A DNA stretch of 64,000 nt from positions 8,194 through 72,193 of the forward strand of contig QFQU01000017.1 in assembly GCA_003248965.1 (NCBI GenBank), in the 5' to 3' direction. The DNA comes from Brevundimonas sp. (GTDB taxonomy: Bacteria; Pseudomonadota; Alphaproteobacteria; Caulobacterales; Caulobacteraceae). Shown here one piece after another: positions 36,637-45,157 of the stretch. Below the pieces are notes generated by a model. That model saw only the letters and a program-made list of their open reading frames with translations. It was not told the origin of the DNA and ran no database searches. Position numbers and translations under genes: made by a program. The number at the start of each line of letters is the position of its first letter. Position 1 is the first letter of the stretch.

Positions 36637-37808
36637 GCGCCCACTACACCCCCGCCTTCTCCCGCAACGACCAGAGCCTGATCGCGCGCTGGTTCTGGAC
36701 CGTGGATCGCGGTCTCCTGGGCGCGGCCCTGGCCCTGATGGGGCTGGGCGTCTCGCTCAGTTTCGCCTCCAGCCCGGCGGCCATCCTGGCCGATGAATCC
36801 ATCACCGACCCCTTCCACTATTCGTGGCGGATGATCGTCTTCGCCGGCGTCGGTCTGACGATCATGCTGACCACCTCCCTGATGTCGCCGCGCGGGGTGC
36901 GGCGCATCGCCGTTCTGGCCCTGTTCAGCGCCATCGTCGTCATGGCGGCCCTGCCCTTCATCGGCGACACGGTGAAGGGCGCCGCGCGCTGGGTGAACCT
37001 GGGGCCGTTCAGCCTGCAACCGTCCGAGTTCGCCAAGCCCGGCCTGATCGTCTTCGCCGCCTGGATGTTCGCCGAGGCGCAGAAGGGCCAGGGGGTGCCC
37101 GGCGTCACCATCGCCTTCGGCTTCTACGCCCTGACCGTTTGCCTGCTGCTGATCCAGCCGGACATCGGCCAGACCTTGCTGATCACCACCACCTTCATGG
37201 CCGTCTTCTTCATGGCGGGGGTGCCGTTCAAATGGATGGCGGTTCTGGCCAGCCTGGGCATGGCGGGGCTGGTGTCGCTGTATTTCGTCTTCGGCCATAT
37301 GCGCGACCGTCTCAGCCGTTTCTTCTCGCCCGAGACCACAGACACCCACCAGATCGACAGCGCATCCGAGGCCATCCGCGCCGGCGGCCTTCTGGGTCGC
37401 GGGGTGGGCGAGGGGGTAATGAAACGTCACGTGCCCGACCTGCACACCGACTTCATCTATTCCGTCGGCGCCGAGGAGTTCGGCCTGGTCCTCAGCCTGA
37501 TCATGATCGGCCTCTACGCCTTCATCGTCGTGCGCGGGATGCGCCGGGCCATGAAGCTGACCGACCCGTTCGAACAGACGGCGGCGGCGGGCCTGTTCAT
37601 GCTGATCGGGCTTCAGGCCTGCATCAATGTGGCGGTGAACCTGAACCTGATCCCGACCAAGGGCATGACCCTGCCGTTCATCAGCTATGGCGGCTCGTCC
37701 ATGCTGGCCATGTGTTTGACCATGGGGTTCGCCCTGGCCCTGACGCGGCGGCGCCCCGGCGCCTATGAGCCCGGCGCCAACCTGGGAACGGGGCGGCGCG
37801 TATTCTGA
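36633..37808 (+). CDS. ftsW: Lipid II polymerase / SEDS protein FtsW
   Basis: 391-residue SEDS-family septal glycosyltransferase that works with FtsI. Ten-helix profile. Landmarks are KGAARWVNLGPFSLQPSEFAK (read with the preceding D), IQPDIGQTLLI, RGVGEGVMKRHVPDLHTDFIY and the C-terminal GMTLPFISYGGSS. ATG 36633 overlaps the murD stop. Confidence 0.95.
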   Translation: MSAHYTPAFSRNDQSLIARWFWTVDRGLLGAALALMGLGVSLSFASSPAAILADESITDPFHYSWRMIVFAGVGLTIMLTTSLMSPRGVRRIAVLALFSAIVVMAALPFIGDTVKGAARWVNLGPFSLQPSEFAKPGLIVFAAWMFAEAQKGQGVPGVTIAFGFYALTVCLLLIQPDIGQTLLITTTFMAVFFMAGVPFKWMAVLASLGMAGLVSLYFVFGHMRDRLSRFFSPETTDTHQIDSASEAIRAGGLLGRGVGEGVMKRHVPDLHTDFIYSVGAEEFGLVLSLIMIGLYAFIVVRGMRRAMKLTDPFEQTAAAGLFMLIGLQACINVAVNLNLIPTKGMTLPFISYGGSSMLAMCLTMGFALALTRRRPGAYEPGANLGTGRRVF

Positions 37809-37840
37809 CGGCCGAAGCCTCGTCGAAACAAGGGTTTGAA

Positions 37841-37871
37841 GGCGGCGATCCGCGATCTTCCTATCGCCGCC
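37841..37871. repeat. Inverted repeat after ftsW
   Basis: GGCGGCGAT and ATCGCCGCC, 9-bp arms with a 13-base loop, about 30 bases past the ftsW stop. No T-run follows. May be a pause or processing hairpin. Confidence 0.4.
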
Positions 37872-37916
37872 CCGAACCATGCGATGCTGGCGGCAGGAAC
37901 TTCCAGTTGGACGGTT

Positions 37917-37989
37917 CGGACTATCCGGACTCTCTTTTTTCTGTCCGCCGTCCCGCCGTCGGACAAACCGGACTATTCAGACTCACTTT
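37917..37989 (+). repeat. Pair of 21-bp direct repeats upstream of murG
   Basis: CGGACTATCCGGACTC at 37917 and CGGACTATTCAGACTC at 37969 start two 21-base copies matching at 18 positions with a 52-base period. They lie in the 200-base gap before murG, where a regulator site or promoter could sit. Confidence 0.55.
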
Positions 37990-38009
37990 GTTTTCGGAGC
38001 GCCCGCCTC

Positions 38010-39116
38010 ATGTCCAAGCTCTGCGTCGTCGCCGCTGGTGGAACCGGCGGCCACATGTTCCCGGCCGAGGCGCTGGCGCGTGAGTTGGCGTCGCGCGGCT
38101 GGCGCGTGGTCCTGGCGACAGACCATCGTGGCGAACAGTACGCCCATGCCTTTCCGGCCGAGGAGCGATTGGCCCTGGACGCCGCGACCGGCTCCGGCCC
38201 CGTCGGCCTGATCAAGGCCGGCGTCGCCATTCTCAAGGGGGTGATGCAGGCGCGTGGGGCCTTTGGCCGACGGGGGGCCGATGTTGTGGTGGGCTTCGGC
38301 GGCTATCCGTCCGCCCCGGCCCTGGTCGCGGCCCTCACCGCAGGCCGCCCGACCGTGATCCACGAGCAGAACGCGGTGCTGGGCCGCACCAACCGTATTC
38401 TGGCGCCCTATGTGAACCAGGTCGCCTCGTCCTTCCCCACGCTGGAGCGGGCGCCGGCCAAGGTGCAGGGGCGGTCCCACGTCGTCGGCTCCCCCGTCCG
38501 CGCCGACATCCGCGCCCTGTTCGACCGGCCCTATGTCGCGCCACAGAACGACAGCCCGATCCATGTCCTGGTGACGGGCGGCAGCCAGGGCGCCCGTATC
38601 CTGTCGGAAACCACGCCCCGCGCCCTGGCGGCCCTTCCCGAAACCCTGCGGCGCCGCCTGAGCGTACAACAGCAGTCCCGGCCCGAGGCGCTGGAGGCTG
38701 CGCGTCAGATCTATCTCGAGGCGGGCATCCAGGCCGAGGTCGCCCCCTTCTTCCGCGACATGGCCGAACGGCTGCGCCAGGCGCATCTGGTCGTCGGCCG
38801 CTCGGGCGCCTCCACCTGCGCGGAATTGGCCGTCGCGGCCCTGCCGTCCGTGCTGATCCCGTTGAAGATCGCCACCGACGACCACCAGCGGCTGAACGCC
38901 AAGGCCCTGACCGACGCCGGCGCCGCCGAGGTGATCCTCGAGGACGACCTGACCGTCGACCGCCTGGCCTCGATCCTGACCGCCGTCCTGTCCGATCCTG
39001 CGCGCCTGTCGGCCATGTCCGCCGCCGCCCGCAGCGTCGCCATTCCCGACGCCGCCCAGCGCCTGGCCGACCTGGTCGAGGCGACGGCGGGAAAGGCTCA
39101 ACCGCAAAGGCCCTGA
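38010..39116 (+). CDS. murG: Lipid II synthase MurG
   Basis: 368-residue GT28 enzyme adding GlcNAc to lipid I at the inner face of the membrane. VVAAGGTGGHMFPAEALA, VGFGGYPSAPALVA, HEQNAVLGRTNRI, VTGGSQGARILSE and GRSGASTCAEL are typical. ATG 38010 has GGAG ten bases upstream. A 200-base gap from ftsW breaks the tight gene packing. It is the last gene of the first dcw block. Confidence 0.95.
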   Translation: MSKLCVVAAGGTGGHMFPAEALARELASRGWRVVLATDHRGEQYAHAFPAEERLALDAATGSGPVGLIKAGVAILKGVMQARGAFGRRGADVVVGFGGYPSAPALVAALTAGRPTVIHEQNAVLGRTNRILAPYVNQVASSFPTLERAPAKVQGRSHVVGSPVRADIRALFDRPYVAPQNDSPIHVLVTGGSQGARILSETTPRALAALPETLRRRLSVQQQSRPEALEAARQIYLEAGIQAEVAPFFRDMAERLRQAHLVVGRSGASTCAELAVAALPSVLIPLKIATDDHQRLNAKALTDAGAAEVILEDDLTVDRLASILTAVLSDPARLSAMSAAARSVAIPDAAQRLADLVEATAGKAQPQRP

Positions 39117-39131
39117 GGCGTTTAGGAGATC

Positions 39132-40307
39132 ATGCCTCCTGAAATCATCGCTCTGACCCGCCAAATCCGCGCCCTGTGGCATCGGTTCGACTGGCTGCCC
39201 GAATGGGCCGTGATCGGTCTGGTGCTGTTGGTCTTCGTGGGCGGTGGCTGGCTGACGCACAAGATCGTCTTCGCCATTCTGCGCCGCATGGTCAGGACGA
39301 AGGACGTCTTCTGGCGCGGGGTGGTCGAGCGGGCCCGGATCAAACTGCGGGTCTTGATCATCATCATGGGCGTGGGGCTGGGCGTGACCGTGTCGCCGAT
39401 GCATCCCGAACCCTCGGCCGACGTGCGGTCGGTGCTGCTGTTCCTGTTCATCCTGACGCTGGGCTGGCTGGCGTCGGGGGTGCTGGACATGTGGTCGGTC
39501 ATGCACCTGAAGCGGTACAATATCGCCGTCGAGGACAATCTGCTGGCCAGGAAGCACCTGACCCAGACCCGCATCCTGCAGCGGGTGGCCAAGGTGATCC
39601 TGTTCATCGTCACCGTGGGCCTGGCCCTGATGACCATCGCCGGCTTCCGTCAGTGGGGCGTCAGCCTGCTGGCCTCGGCCGGCGTGGTCGGCATCATCGC
39701 CGGTCTGGCGCTCCAGCCGATCCTGACGAACATGGTCGCCGGCATCCAGATCGCCCTGACCCAGCCCATCCGCCTGGACGACGCCGTCATCGTCGAGAAC
39801 GAATGGGGCAATGTCGAGGAGATCACCTCGACCTATGTGGTGGTCAAGCTGTGGGACTGGCGCCGGATGGTGCTGCCCCTGTCCTATTTCATCACCAAGC
39901 CCTTCCAGAACTGGACGCGCGAGAACGCCCGCCTGATCGGCGTGGCCTTCTTCTACGTCGACTACGAAGCGCCCATCGACCGGCTGCGCACCGCCTTCGA
40001 GGGCATCGTCAGGGCGTCGAAACACTGGGACGGCGACGTCCAGGTGATGCAGGTCACGGACATCACCGAGCGCGTGCTTCAGGTCCGCTGCCTGGCCAGC
40101 GCCCGCTCGGCCCCGGTCGCCTTCGACCTGCGCTGCGAGATTCGCGAGAAGCTGATGGCCTTCATGCGCGACGAATGCCGCGAGGCCCTGCCGCGCGACC
40201 GCATCGAATGGCCGCAGGGCGAGCCCGCTAATCTCCCTCCCCGTCCCGGGGAGGGTGGCCGCGAAGCGGCCGGGTGGGGGCGGCCGCCGTCAACTCCCGA
40301 AGAATGA
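39132..40307 (+). CDS. MscS-family mechanosensitive channel
   Basis: 391 residues. Four N-terminal membrane helices, then the pore helix region VSLLASAGVVGIIAGLALQPILTNMV (TM3 type) and the MscS beta domain (IRLDDAVIVENEWGNVEEITSTYVVVKLWDWRRMVLPLSYF, given in parts). Residues from about 367 onward (NLPPRPGEGGREAAGWGRPP) are encoded by the left inverted repeat of the DUF559 unit, so the native C-terminus was probably replaced. AGGAG precedes ATG 39132. Confidence 0.9.
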   Translation: MPPEIIALTRQIRALWHRFDWLPEWAVIGLVLLVFVGGGWLTHKIVFAILRRMVRTKDVFWRGVVERARIKLRVLIIIMGVGLGVTVSPMHPEPSADVRSVLLFLFILTLGWLASGVLDMWSVMHLKRYNIAVEDNLLARKHLTQTRILQRVAKVILFIVTVGLALMTIAGFRQWGVSLLASAGVVGIIAGLALQPILTNMVAGIQIALTQPIRLDDAVIVENEWGNVEEITSTYVVVKLWDWRRMVLPLSYFITKPFQNWTRENARLIGVAFFYVDYEAPIDRLRTAFEGIVRASKHWDGDVQVMQVTDITERVLQVRCLASARSAPVAFDLRCEIREKLMAFMRDECREALPRDRIEWPQGEPANLPPRPGEGGREAAGWGRPPSTPEE

Positions 40308-40614
40308 AGTCCACCACGTCCGGCAGGCGATCACGAACGTCTGAGGCCTCTATCCGCAGGGTCTTCAATCCGAACTGGGCAAGCGCGGCATCCCGTCGCC
40401 GATCCCAGTCGCCACGACCCTCGTGCGAACCGCCATCGACCTCCACCACCAAGCCTCGTCCCAGACAGACGAAGTCGAGGTAGTAGCCAAGAAGAGGGTG
40501 TTGGCGGCGGAAATGAAATCCTTGCTTTCGCAGGTCGCGCAAGGCCAGCCACAGCCGCGCTTCTGGCGGGCTCATGGCCTTCCGCATCGCTCTGGCCTTT
40601 GCGATTTTCGCCAT
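40228..40614 (-). CDS. DUF559 (Vsr/restriction-endonuclease-like) protein
   Basis: 128 residues from ATG 40614. RKAMSPPEARLWLALRDLR, GFHFRRQHPLLGYYLDFVC, LVVEVDGGSHEGRGDWDRRR and LKTLRIEASDVRDRLPDVVDFI form the DUF559 domain, a PD-(D/E)XK-like fold with the D-x9-E-x-D core. No DNA target is known for the family. The gene fills the space between two inverted repeats (40231-40285, 40619-40676), and its C-terminus is encoded in the left one. Convergent with, and overlapping, the mscS end. Confidence 0.88.
   Translation of the reverse strand: MAKIAKARAMRKAMSPPEARLWLALRDLRKQGFHFRRQHPLLGYYLDFVCLGRGLVVEVDGGSHEGRGDWDRRRDAALAQFGLKTLRIEASDVRDRLPDVVDFILRELTAAAPTRPLRGHPPRDGEGD
40231..40285 (+). repeat. 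Left inverted repeat of the DUF559 unit
   Basis: 55 bases starting ATCTCCCTCCCC and ending CCGGGTGGGGGCGGCC. It is the inverted, imperfect partner of 40619-40676. The internal parts hold two hairpins (CCTCCCCG/CGGGGAGG and GGCCGC/GCGGCC). It codes for the tail of both the MscS and DUF559 proteins. Confidence 0.88.
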
Positions 40615-40618
40615 TCTG

Positions 40619-40676
40619 GGCCGCCCCCACCCGGTCTCGCTGCGCTCGACCACCCTCCCCTGAAGGGGAGGGAGAT
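40619..40676 (-). repeat. Right inverted repeat of the DUF559 unit
   Basis: 58 bases; read on the minus strand it starts ATCTCCCTCCCC and ends CCGGGTGGGGGCGGCC, identical to both ends of the left repeat, with a different central hairpin (TCGAGCGCAGCGAGA). It lies 4 bases upstream of the DUF559 ATG, so it also forms that gene's leader. Confidence 0.88.
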
Positions 40677-40685
40677 GGCAAGCAG

Positions 40686-41099
40686 TCAGTCCGCCAGAGC
40701 CGCCTGTCCTCGTCTGATCGCCTGAGCCAGCGTCAGGGTCTCGGCGGGCCGGTCGGGCGCGCAGGCGATGGCCAGCAGTTCCGCCGCGTCCCCGCCCGGC
40801 GCGGCGTCATAGGCCGGGGCCTTGTCGGGCGTGGCGGGGCCTTCGGTTCCGTCGGCGCGCAGGGAGGAGAAGTCCAACCGATCCGCCGTCCTCGCCCGAC
40901 AATCGAACGCCCACTGGGACCAGCCGCCGACATAGACCACGTCCCCGACCTTGAAGCCGCTCTCCGTCACCTGCAGCTCCCGCATCCGCGCCATGTCGCC
41001 GTCGCGGTCGATGGAGGCCACATCGGCGTAGATGGCGAACCGGCCAACGCCGGTCGGGACCAGGGCGGGGTCGCTCAGGGCCAGCAGCAGGGCGATCAT
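40686..41099 (-). CDS. Hypothetical exported protein, 137 aa
   Basis: Short hydrophobic N-terminus (MIALLLALSDPALVP) that could be a signal peptide, then a small domain with FAIYADVASIDRDGD and VVYVGGWSQWAFDCRARTADRL, which faintly resembles surface-adhesin-E-like domains. Its start overlaps the smc stop (ATGA), so it is translated from the smc transcript. Function unknown. Confidence 0.65.
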   Translation of the reverse strand: MIALLLALSDPALVPTGVGRFAIYADVASIDRDGDMARMRELQVTESGFKVGDVVYVGGWSQWAFDCRARTADRLDFSSLRADGTEGPATPDKAPAYDAAPGGDAAELLAIACAPDRPAETLTLAQAIRRGQAALAD

Positions 41100-44000
41100 G
41101 CGACCAGGGTCTCCGCCTGGTGCAGGTCCACGCTCACCAGCTGGCTCATGCCGCGTTCGGGCATGGTGACGCCGTACAGGCGGTCCATCCGGCTCATGGT
41201 CACGGGGTTGTGGGTGATGACGATGAAGCGGGTGTCGGTGCGGCTGCGCATCTCGTGCAGCATGCGGCAGAAGCGGTCCACGTTGGCGTCGTCCAGCGGC
41301 GCGTCCACCTCGTCCAGCACGCAGACCGGCGCGGGGTTGGCCAGGAAGACGCCGAAGATCAGGGCCGCCGCCGTCAGGGCCTGTTCGCCGCCGCTCATCA
41401 GGCTCATGACCGACAGCCGCTTGCCGGGCGGGCAGGCGTAGATCTCCAGCCCCGCCTCCAGCGGGTCGTCGCTCTCGACCAGCTTCAGCTCCGCCTGGCC
41501 CCCCCCGAACAGGGCCTCGAACAAGGTCTTGAAGTTGGTGTTGATGACGTCGAAGGCGGCGACCAGCCGCTCGCGGCCCTCGGCGTTCAGCTCGTCGATG
41601 CCGTCGCGCAGCTTGGCGATCGCCTGGGTCAGGTCGATCCGTTCCGACTTCATGCTGTTCAGCCGTTCGCCGTACTCGACCGCCTCGTCCTCGGCGCGCA
41701 GGTTGACGGCGCCGAGCGCCTCGCGTTCGCGTTCCAGGCCGTAGAGCAGGCTCTCGGCCCCGGCGGCGTCGGGCGGGCGGGCGATGGCGTCGTCGGTCAG
41801 CTTCTGGCCCAGCTCCTGCGGCGACATCTGCGCCGTCTCGCGCAGGGTGGTCTCGGCCTCGGTCAGCTTCTCGGCGGCGGCCTCCGAGCGGGCGGCCAGA
41901 CCGGCGCGGGCCTCGCGGGCCTGAGCGGCGGCGGAGTCTGCGGCGCGGCTGGCGCGGTCGGCGTCCCCCGCCGCCGTGTCGGCCGTGGCCATGGCGTCGG
42001 ACGCGGCCTGTTTGCGCTGTTCGGCGGCGCTCAGCGTGTCCAGCAGCTTGCCGCGTTGTTCGGCGAAGCCCTGGGGCGCGACCTCGGCCTGTTTCAGCAG
42101 GGCGGCCGTCCGGTCGGCGTCCTTGGCCAGGGCGGCGATGCGGCCGGCGCTGTCCTTGGATCGCGTAACCCAGCCGTCGCGGGCGCGGGTCAGGCTGCCC
42201 AGGCGCTGCTCGCGGCCCTGACGATCGCGGGCCTCGGCGTCGCGGTCGGAGCGGGCGGTCTGGGCGGCGGCGCGGGCCGTGTCGGCGGCCGCGCGGGCGG
42301 CGGTCAGTTCCTCGCGCAGACCAGCGACGGTCTCGGACGGGGCGTCGGCGGTCAGGGCGGCGTCCAGCGCGGCCCTGGCCTCGGCCACCTCGGCCTCCAG
42401 ACGGGTCACGGTGTCGTCCAGCGCCTGGGCGCGGGCCTCGCGGCGGGCCTGTTCGCGGGCCAGGTTTTCGACGCGGTCACGGGCGGCGGTCGCGGCCTTG
42501 TCGGCGGCGAAGGGTTTCAGGCGGGCGGCCTTCACCTCGTCCTCGGCGGCGCGGAAGGCTTCGGTGGCTGACTTCTGGGCCGTCTGCGCCTGATCCAGCG
42601 CGGGCTTGCCCTTGTCGATCTCGGCCTCCAGCTCGGCCAGTCGCGTGCGCTGGGCCAGACGGACGGCGGCCGGGCGGGGCGCTTCGGCGCGGCTGACGAA
42701 ACCGTCCCAGCGATAGAGGTCTCCCTCGGTCGTCACCAGCCGGGCGCCGGGCGGCAGGGTCTGCGCCAACCGGGCCGCATCGGCCCTGGGCGCCACCCCG
42801 CACAGGGCGAGGCGGGCGGTCAGCTGATCCGGCGCCTGCACATGAGCCGACAGGGGCGTGACGCCGTCGGGCCATGTCGGAACCGGCGCCTCAGCCCCGC
42901 CCCAATAGGCGGCGGCGCGGGCGTCCAGCGCCGCGTCCAGATCGTCGCCCAGTGCGGCGGCGAGAGCGGCCTCATACCCCTTGTCGGCGCGCACCTTGTC
43001 CAGCGCGGGCGGGTGGTCGCGTTTGCCCGTGACCAGCAGTTGGGCCAGGCCCCGCGCCTCGGTTTGGAGCCGCCCCAGCCGATCCTCGGCCGTGCGGGCG
43101 GCGGTGCGGGCCTCCTGCTCGGCGCGGGCCAGTTCGCCGCGTCGGGCCTCGGCGGCCTCGACCGCCTCGCGGGCGGCGGCCAGATCGGTCTGGGCGGTGT
43201 CCAGCGCCTGACGGGCGGTCTCCAATTCGGGCGTTTCCAGCGGGCCGAGCGCCTCGCGCTCGCGGCGGGCCTGATCGAACTGGCCGACGACGCGCGCCAG
43301 CCGGGCCTCGGCGTCGCGCTTTCGGGCCGTCTCGGCGGCGGCGCGGGCCTCGACGGCGGCCAGCGTCCCGGCCAGACGTTCCACCTCGGCGTCGGCGGCC
43401 TTGCGCGCGTCCTCGGCGGCCTGCAGCGCCTTGTCCAGTTCGGGGCCCCGTTCGGGGGCGCCGGCGATCTCGGTCTTCAGCCGGGTCAGTTCGTGGTCCA
43501 GCCGCTCCAGCTCGCGGCGGGCGTCGGCGGTCATGCCCTCCTCGCGCGCGGCGTCGGCGGCGATGCGGGCGGCCTCGGCCTTCAGCCGGTCCACCTCGGC
43601 GCGGGCGGCCTGTTCGGCCATGTCCAGCCGGTCCCGCTCCAGACTGGCGCGGTGCAGCAGGGCGGAGGCGACGGCGTCCTCCTCCCGCGCGGGCTTCAGG
43701 GCTTCCTGAGCGGCGAGGGCGGCGGTGTGGGCGGCGGCGGCGGCGGTCGTGGTTTCGGCGACGGCGGCGTCGGCCGCGCGCAGTTCGGCGGCGGCGGCCT
43801 CTGCCGCCAACCGCGCGTCGTTCCAGCGGACGAACAGCAGGGCGGCCTGAAGGGCGCGGATCTCGGCGGAGATCTTCTTGTATTTCTCGGCTTGACGGGC
43901 CTCGCGCTTCAACCGGTTCAGCGCCGTCTCCAGCTCGCGGCCGATGTCGTCCAGCCGGTCCAGATTGGTCTCGGCCGCCTTCAGCCGCAGCTCGGCCTCA

Positions 44001-44533
44001 TGCCGACGGGTGTGCAGGCCCGCGACGCCGCCCGCCTCTTCCAGAATGCGGCGGCGGTTTTGGGGCTTGGCGGCGATCAGTTCGGAAATCTGGCCCTGAC
44101 GCACCAGGGCGGGGGAGTTGGCGCCGGTCGAGGCGTCGGCGAACAGCAGCTGGACGTCGCGCGCCCGCACCTCCTTGCCGTTGATGCGATAGGTCGAGCC
44201 CTGACCCCGGTCGATGCGGCGCGACACCTCCAGCACCGGGCTGTCGGTGAAGGGCTGGGGCGCGCGACGCTGCGCGTTGTCGATGGTCAGCTGGACTTCG
44301 GCGTGGCTGCGCGGGGGACGACCGGCGGCGCCGGCGAAGATCACGTCGTCCATGCCCTGGCCGCGCATGGCCTTGGCCGAGTTGGCGCCCATGACCCAGC
44401 GCAGGCTTTCAAGGACGTTGGACTTGCCGCAGCCGTTGGGGCCGACGATGCCGGTCAGGCCGGATTCAATATGCACTTCCGCCGGGTCGACGAACGACTT
44501 GAAGCCGACGAGCCGGAGGCGCTGAAACTGCAT
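41096..44533 (-). CDS. smc: Chromosome segregation protein SMC
   Basis: 1145-residue condensin ATPase. N-terminal Walker A GIVGPNGCGKSN, long Ala/Glu/Arg-rich coiled coils (about 170-480 and 660-950), a hinge around 500-640, and the C-terminal ABC signature LMSGGEQALTAAAL with Walker B CVLDEVDAPLDDAN. It organises newly replicated origins with ScpA/ScpB, which are not in this window. It is followed by the dsbA-like genes in the transcription-upstream direction. Confidence 0.95.
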   Translation of the reverse strand: MQFQRLRLVGFKSFVDPAEVHIESGLTGIVGPNGCGKSNVLESLRWVMGANSAKAMRGQGMDDVIFAGAAGRPPRSHAEVQLTIDNAQRRAPQPFTDSPVLEVSRRIDRGQGSTYRINGKEVRARDVQLLFADASTGANSPALVRQGQISELIAAKPQNRRRILEEAGGVAGLHTRRHEAELRLKAAETNLDRLDDIGRELETALNRLKREARQAEKYKKISAEIRALQAALLFVRWNDARLAAEAAAAELRAADAAVAETTTAAAAAHTAALAAQEALKPAREEDAVASALLHRASLERDRLDMAEQAARAEVDRLKAEAARIAADAAREEGMTADARRELERLDHELTRLKTEIAGAPERGPELDKALQAAEDARKAADAEVERLAGTLAAVEARAAAETARKRDAEARLARVVGQFDQARREREALGPLETPELETARQALDTAQTDLAAAREAVEAAEARRGELARAEQEARTAARTAEDRLGRLQTEARGLAQLLVTGKRDHPPALDKVRADKGYEAALAAALGDDLDAALDARAAAYWGGAEAPVPTWPDGVTPLSAHVQAPDQLTARLALCGVAPRADAARLAQTLPPGARLVTTEGDLYRWDGFVSRAEAPRPAAVRLAQRTRLAELEAEIDKGKPALDQAQTAQKSATEAFRAAEDEVKAARLKPFAADKAATAARDRVENLAREQARREARAQALDDTVTRLEAEVAEARAALDAALTADAPSETVAGLREELTAARAAADTARAAAQTARSDRDAEARDRQGREQRLGSLTRARDGWVTRSKDSAGRIAALAKDADRTAALLKQAEVAPQGFAEQRGKLLDTLSAAEQRKQAASDAMATADTAAGDADRASRAADSAAAQAREARAGLAARSEAAAEKLTEAETTLRETAQMSPQELGQKLTDDAIARPPDAAGAESLLYGLEREREALGAVNLRAEDEAVEYGERLNSMKSERIDLTQAIAKLRDGIDELNAEGRERLVAAFDVINTNFKTLFEALFGGGQAELKLVESDDPLEAGLEIYACPPGKRLSVMSLMSGGEQALTAAALIFGVFLANPAPVCVLDEVDAPLDDANVDRFCRMLHEMRSRTDTRFIVITHNPVTMSRMDRLYGVTMPERGMSQLVSVDLHQAETLVA

Positions 44534-44544
44534 CGTCTAGCGCG

Positions 44545-45156
44545 TCAACGCCGCCGCAGCAGCGGATCGACAGCGTCCGACAGGCCTTCCAGCGAATGAT
44601 CGGTGAGGCGCCGTCCGTTCACGAACAGAGTGGGCGTGCCCTCGACCTCGGCCGCCGCCGCGCCGTCGATCTGGGCCTGAAGCGTGGCTTGGGTGGCCGG
44701 GGCCTGCAGACAGGCGCCGATCTGGTCGCGGGTCTTGCCGCTGGCGGCGACCGCAGCATCGAACCAGGGCCGAGTCCCGGTCGTCGACAGCGTCGCCTGA
44801 TGGGTCATGAAAGCCTCGGCCACGTCGAAAAAGCGGCCAGGCGCGGCGCAAAGGGCCACGCCGGCGGCGGCCTCCGCCAGATTCGCCGGGGACGTCGGCA
44901 GGTTGCGATAGACCAGCCGCACCTTGCCCGTATCGATGTACTTGGCCTTGAACGCCGGCAGGACCTGGGTGTGGAAGTCGGCGCAGTGCGGGCAGGTGAA
45001 GCTGGCGTATTCCACCACCGTCACCGGCGCATCGACCCGACCCAGGATATTGTCCTGGGCCGTGACGGGCGGCAGGACGGCCGCCGCCGCCGGGCCAGCC
45101 ACGACGGTCGCCAGCGCGGCTGCGAACGACAGGACCAGGACAGCGCGACGCTTCAT
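44545..45156 (-). CDS. DsbA-family thioredoxin-fold protein, copy 2
   Basis: 203 residues with an N-terminal signal peptide and the redox motif CPHC at Cys55-Cys58 (YASFTCPHCADFH). A cis-Pro loop is in EVEGTPTLFVNG. This is the PF13462 (thioredoxin_4) type rather than classic E. coli DsbA. It is a paralogue of the gene just upstream, one base away, and lies 11 bases before smc. Confidence 0.88.
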   Translation of the reverse strand: MKRRAVLVLSFAAALATVVAGPAAAAVLPPVTAQDNILGRVDAPVTVVEYASFTCPHCADFHTQVLPAFKAKYIDTGKVRLVYRNLPTSPANLAEAAAGVALCAAPGRFFDVAEAFMTHQATLSTTGTRPWFDAAVAASGKTRDQIGACLQAPATQATLQAQIDGAAAAEVEGTPTLFVNGRRLTDHSLEGLSDAVDPLLRRR

Positions 45157-45157
45157 C

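Noticed and set aside
40231..40676. Insertion sequence with transposase
   Set aside because: The only gene inside is DUF559, with no DDE, HUH or tyrosine transposase motif, and no target duplication is visible. Reported as a repeat-bounded unit instead.
42842..44599. 585-residue plus-strand frame over smc
   Set aside because: Gly/Gln-rich mirror of the coiled-coil codons; no start site and no domain.
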